From assembly GCA_026545765.1 (NCBI GenBank), contig CM048839.1, positions 43,570,677 to 43,634,676 of the forward strand: DNA of 64,000 nucleotides, written 5' to 3'. Below the pieces are notes generated by a model, which did no database searches, was not told the DNA's origin, and saw only the letters and a program-made list of their open reading frames with translations. This document shows, one piece after another, positions 60,852 through 64,000 of the stretch. The DNA comes from Plantago major. Lineage: Eukaryota; Streptophyta; Magnoliopsida; Lamiales; Plantaginaceae. How positions within the stretch are numbered: the first letter of the stretch is position 1; the number at the start of each line of letters is the position of its first letter. The position numbers and the translations under genes were made by a program.

Positions 60852-63130
60852 TGTTGGAATTTTAGTCTTCCAAAGAGGCTAGTCCATGACTTTGCTACTC
60901 AACCAAGAGGGGTCCCACACGTTGAAAATTAAGTTTCTTTAAACGTGTATAATCTACTATAGTAGTAGAAAACACTTGAGAAAGAATTACTAAAATTCAT
61001 TGAAAGGTGAAAGAGTAATTGAAGCTCAAAGTGTGTTGGTTGAAGCATTAATATTGGAATGCCAAGAGTTGGAATGTGATAAGTCTCACATGGTTAAAAT
61101 TGGGAAAGAAGGAACTAGATAAAAATCCAAGACTTGGTTAAAGGGTTGGAAGGGGGGAGGAGCTAGATGGATCCATGGCTTGACCCAAGCGCGCCCGCCT
61201 GGCTCCGCCAGGAGATGGGCCCGGGCCCGGGTCGTGGGGTCCGGGGTTCGTGGGTCGTGGTCTTGAGTTGTATATTATCCTTTTGGGCCAGAAACTTACT
61301 AAGTTTGGTTAGGCCCAAAAGAATAGTCTGAAACGGAAAAGTTAGCCCAACAGAGGTGTCTGTTCGGTATGGGCATTGGAGAAATGATGCAGTCCATTTG
61401 CTTGTGTTGTGACTGTTCGAACAAGTGTATCTGTTAGAAGAGAAGCAACTCTTCAGGGACCTGTTCGCGAATAGTCATGTCTCTCAGACTCAACTCTTAA
61501 AGACTATAAATAGGTCCCCCCATGATCGAATTTTACACACAATTCGAAATCCTCTCATTCTTTCTTCTCTTCTTCTCTTAAGCCTGTCTTTCCATATTAC
61601 AGTAGTCCTCTCGAATTTGCGAGTTCAAGTGCCAGTTCGCAAATTCACCTGCTGTGTAATCTTGGGAGACATTTTGCTATTTGCAACCGTTGGCATCTAA
61701 GCGGGGCAAATTTGTCTTAAGGATCGAGAGCCATCTCTCACCGCAGCAGTCCTTATTTGTTCTGTTTAACTCCAGTCTCATACACTTGTGATACAGTACC
61801 CCTCAGTTACAAAAGCCAACAACTTAAGACAAATCTGCAAGTATCGAAAATGTCTGCAACTGGAACGGAAGCTGCTCCAACTGTTCGCGTCAACTCTGCT
61901 GCTCATGGGGAGAAACTAGAAAAGTTCACAGGAACCAACTTCAAGCAATGGAAGCAGAAAATGCTGTTTTATCTCACTACCATTGGGCTGGCCGGGTTTC
62001 TGCACTGCTCTACTCCAGAAACTCTGGTCTTGAAAGAGGTCGATCAAAATGCCTTGGCTACGGAAGCAACACAAGCCATACTGGATTGACAACAAGAAGA
62101 GGCAACTGGCTTACGATGCATGGGTGCACAACGATTTCCTATGTAAGAATTATATTCTGAATTGTCTTTCTGGTGCACTTTATTCTGCCAATTGCTCTGT
62201 CAGTACGCAAGAGACTTGTGGGAGAAACTGGACAAAAAGTACAACATTCAGGATGCTGGTACTAAAAAGTTCATCGTGGGAAAATTTCTAAACTTCAAAA
62301 TGAATGACTCTAAGTCTGTCATGGGTCAAGTTCTGGAGTTTCAGATGATTCTCCACGAGTTAGAACAAGAAGGCATGAAGCCTAACAAGTCATTTCTGGT
62401 GGCCTCTTTGATTGAGAAACTACCTCCTTCGTGGAATGAGTTTATGAGTTATCTCAAACTGAAGACCAAATAAATGGGACTCGAGGATCTGGTTATAAAG
62501 TTGCAGATTCAGGAAGACAATCGGAAAGCTCTAGACAAGGGAAAGCAGCCCATGGAAGCCAAGGCACACCTGGTGGATGGCAAAGGGAGTTCAAACAAGA
62601 AACGCAAGTCGAATGTGGGGGACGTTAAGTCTCAAGGGCAGCCAGGAAAGCTAAGGAAAATCAAAGTCAAGTGCTTCAACTGCGGTAAACCTGGGCATAT
62701 GAAAGCAGATTGCCGCTCTCAGAAGAAGCAGTCTCAAGCAAATGTTGTGGAAGACAAGGCTAAACCTGCTAAGGATGACATGGAGGTCTCCTACGCTGAT
62801 GTTGTCTTGGAAGCCAACCTGGTTGAAAACCCAAAGCAGTGGTGGCTTGATACTGGTGCAACCCGCCACATATGCTCAGACAAAGGTGCCTTCTCTACCT
62901 ACACTCCAGTCAGTGGCAAGAAATTGTTCATGGGGAATGATGCTACCTCGGAGGTAAAAGGAGTTGAAAAGGTGGTTCTAAAGTTGACCTCGGGGAAGAA
63001 GCTTGTTCTGAATGAAGTGATGCATATACCAGACATTCGCAAGAACCTGGTGTCCGGACCATTGCTGGTCAAAGCTGGTTTCAAGATGACGTTCGAGGCT
63101 GAACAATTTGTAATTACTAAGTGTGGTCCA
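60852..63130 (+). mobile_element. Copia retrotransposon fossil, 5' part only
   Basis: A left LTR begins TGTTGGAATTTTAG at 60852. It has a TATA box (ACTATAAATAGG, about 61503) and ends somewhere near 61700. A gag region starts at 61850 (MSATGTEAAPTVRVNSA) and includes the knuckle CFNCGKPGHMKADC (about 62677). A Copia-type protease start (WWLDTGATRHICS, about 62841) follows in the same frame. Integrase, reverse transcriptase and the right LTR are missing from the window, because another repeat takes over at about 63131. It is broken, with about two breaks in gag besides the truncation, and looks moderately old. Confidence 0.85.
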
Positions 63131-64000
63131 GATAACGGCAAAGGGAAAAGACTAGAGGAGGGGGGGGGGGGGGTGAATAGTCTTTTACAACTTTTATCGA
63201 TAAACACAATTTCTCAGATATCTGTGAAGATATCTGATACTTAATTTCAGAGAGCGGAAGACTTTTCTGTGATAAGTGCACGTGCTCAGCAAGATATGTG
63301 TAAATACTCAGCAAGGTAAATAAAGCAAGTAATAAATTGCAGAAAGTAAATAACACTGATCTTTATAGTGGTATCTGAAGGTGGCGTAATCCTTCAACTA
63401 ATCCACTTCGGCCTTTCTCAGACCTAGAATCCACTAAGACAGATAATTGAGTTCACCTTACAAATATCTTCTCTCGATTCCTAAATACACTAGGTTCCCA
63501 ACCAAGTGTTCCCCCTGAGTTATTCCCCGGCTTTCTCAGCCAAGTACTTCCTATACTCAGAAACCTTTGAGCTATTCCTTAGTTTACCAAACTAAGTACT
63601 TCCTATGCTCAGTAACCTTGGAGTTATTCCTTAGTTTCCCAAACTAAGCACTTCCTGTACTCCACGCCGTTTAAGGTGTTGGTTAAGGTAGTTTGTCAGG
63701 TGAGTAGTCTTTATAACTTTCTCAGTTATGTAAGAATACTTGATAGAACAAGAATCACTTAACACGCTTCACAATGTGTGGTGATATGTTCTTTACTGAC
63801 CCAAGTCTATGTTAAATGTTCTAGAGAATAAAACTTAGATACTTGATCTTTTGATTCAACTCCTTCACAGATAGCAATGCTTGTTAAGGATCAGGACACT
63901 TAGAACTTTCGTGCTACTTAGAATTCAAGAGCTTAGTCGCAACTGTTAGCTAGAGATTAAGTAGGCAGAAGGCTTGTATGGTTGAGAGAAAGATACCACT
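63131..64000. mobile_element. Unclassified repeat interrupting the Copia fossil
   Basis: Begins with a GACTAGAGGAG-G14-TGAATAG sequence (63150-63180), a motif I know from many plant repeats but cannot tie to a family. It continues without coding potential to the window end. Hairpin-bearing tandem units lie at 63515-63663. Its right end is outside the window. Confidence 0.5.
63515..63663 (+). repeat. Three ~51-bp tandem units with inner hairpins
   Basis: Each unit runs GAG.TATTCC..AG, CTAAGTACTTCCTAT-like, CTCAG.AACC. Each holds a short palindrome, such as CTTAGTTT-ACC-AAACTAAG or GGCTTTCTCAGCC. Confidence 0.75.

Noticed and set aside
1-64000. CRISPR arrays, operons, ribosome binding sites, tRNA or rRNA genes
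   Set aside because: The window is eukaryotic nuclear DNA. Direct repeats found are microsatellites or transposon arrays without unique spacers, and no cloverleaf or rRNA segment was recognised.

Overview
This window looks like nuclear DNA of a eudicot plant. Four intron-rich host genes with GT-AG introns are separated by AT-rich DNA that is crowded with plant-type repeats: Stowaway, Tourist, hAT and Mutator-like MITEs, a LINE, a Helitron and LTR fossils. Gene content and repeat style fit an asterid, perhaps Lamiales, but that placement is inference.

Layout. 1-448 (-): edge fragment of a LINE ORF1-like DUF4283 gene. 981-11949 (-): a complete 14-exon RAD4/XPC nucleotide-excision-repair gene. 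12380-21200 (+): a decayed L1-type LINE whose ORF1 is split by a 2.5 kb foldback, TIR-bearing DNA element (about 12628-15155) that carries an array of roughly 21-bp repeats. 21372-29612 (+): a Helitron with both ends visible (A|TC...hairpin...CTAG|T), a decayed Rep/helicase gene and a captured F-box gene fragment. 29613-43000: a gene-free repeat zone with LTR-like fossils, one TGTTGA/TCAACA-bounded LTR with a doubled promoter block, Stowaway and Tourist MITEs, and two neighbouring copies of a Mutator-like foldback MITE. 43298-46173 (+): complete 5-exon GH17+X8 glucan endo-1,3-beta-glucosidase with a GPI-anchor-like tail. 47109-48310 (+): LINE ORF1-like fragment whose internal blocks are in swapped order. 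48828-51637 (+): complete 6-exon ARL8 GTPase. 52286-59938 (-): complete 13-exon SKOR/GORK-type outward-rectifying potassium channel, convergent with ARL8 and holding hAT and Tourist insertions in intron 1. 60852-63130 (+): front part of a Copia fossil, cut off by another repeat that runs to the window end.

The four host genes do not form a pathway: RAD4 acts in DNA repair, the glucanase at the cell wall or plasmodesmata, ARL8 in vesicle and endolysosome traffic, and SKOR in potassium release. Splice models were made by hand from GT/AG sites and protein continuity; all four coding totals are multiples of three. The most notable accessory features are the Helitron with its F-box passenger, the A-C-B permuted DUF4283 fragment, and the LINE split by a repeat-filled foldback element.
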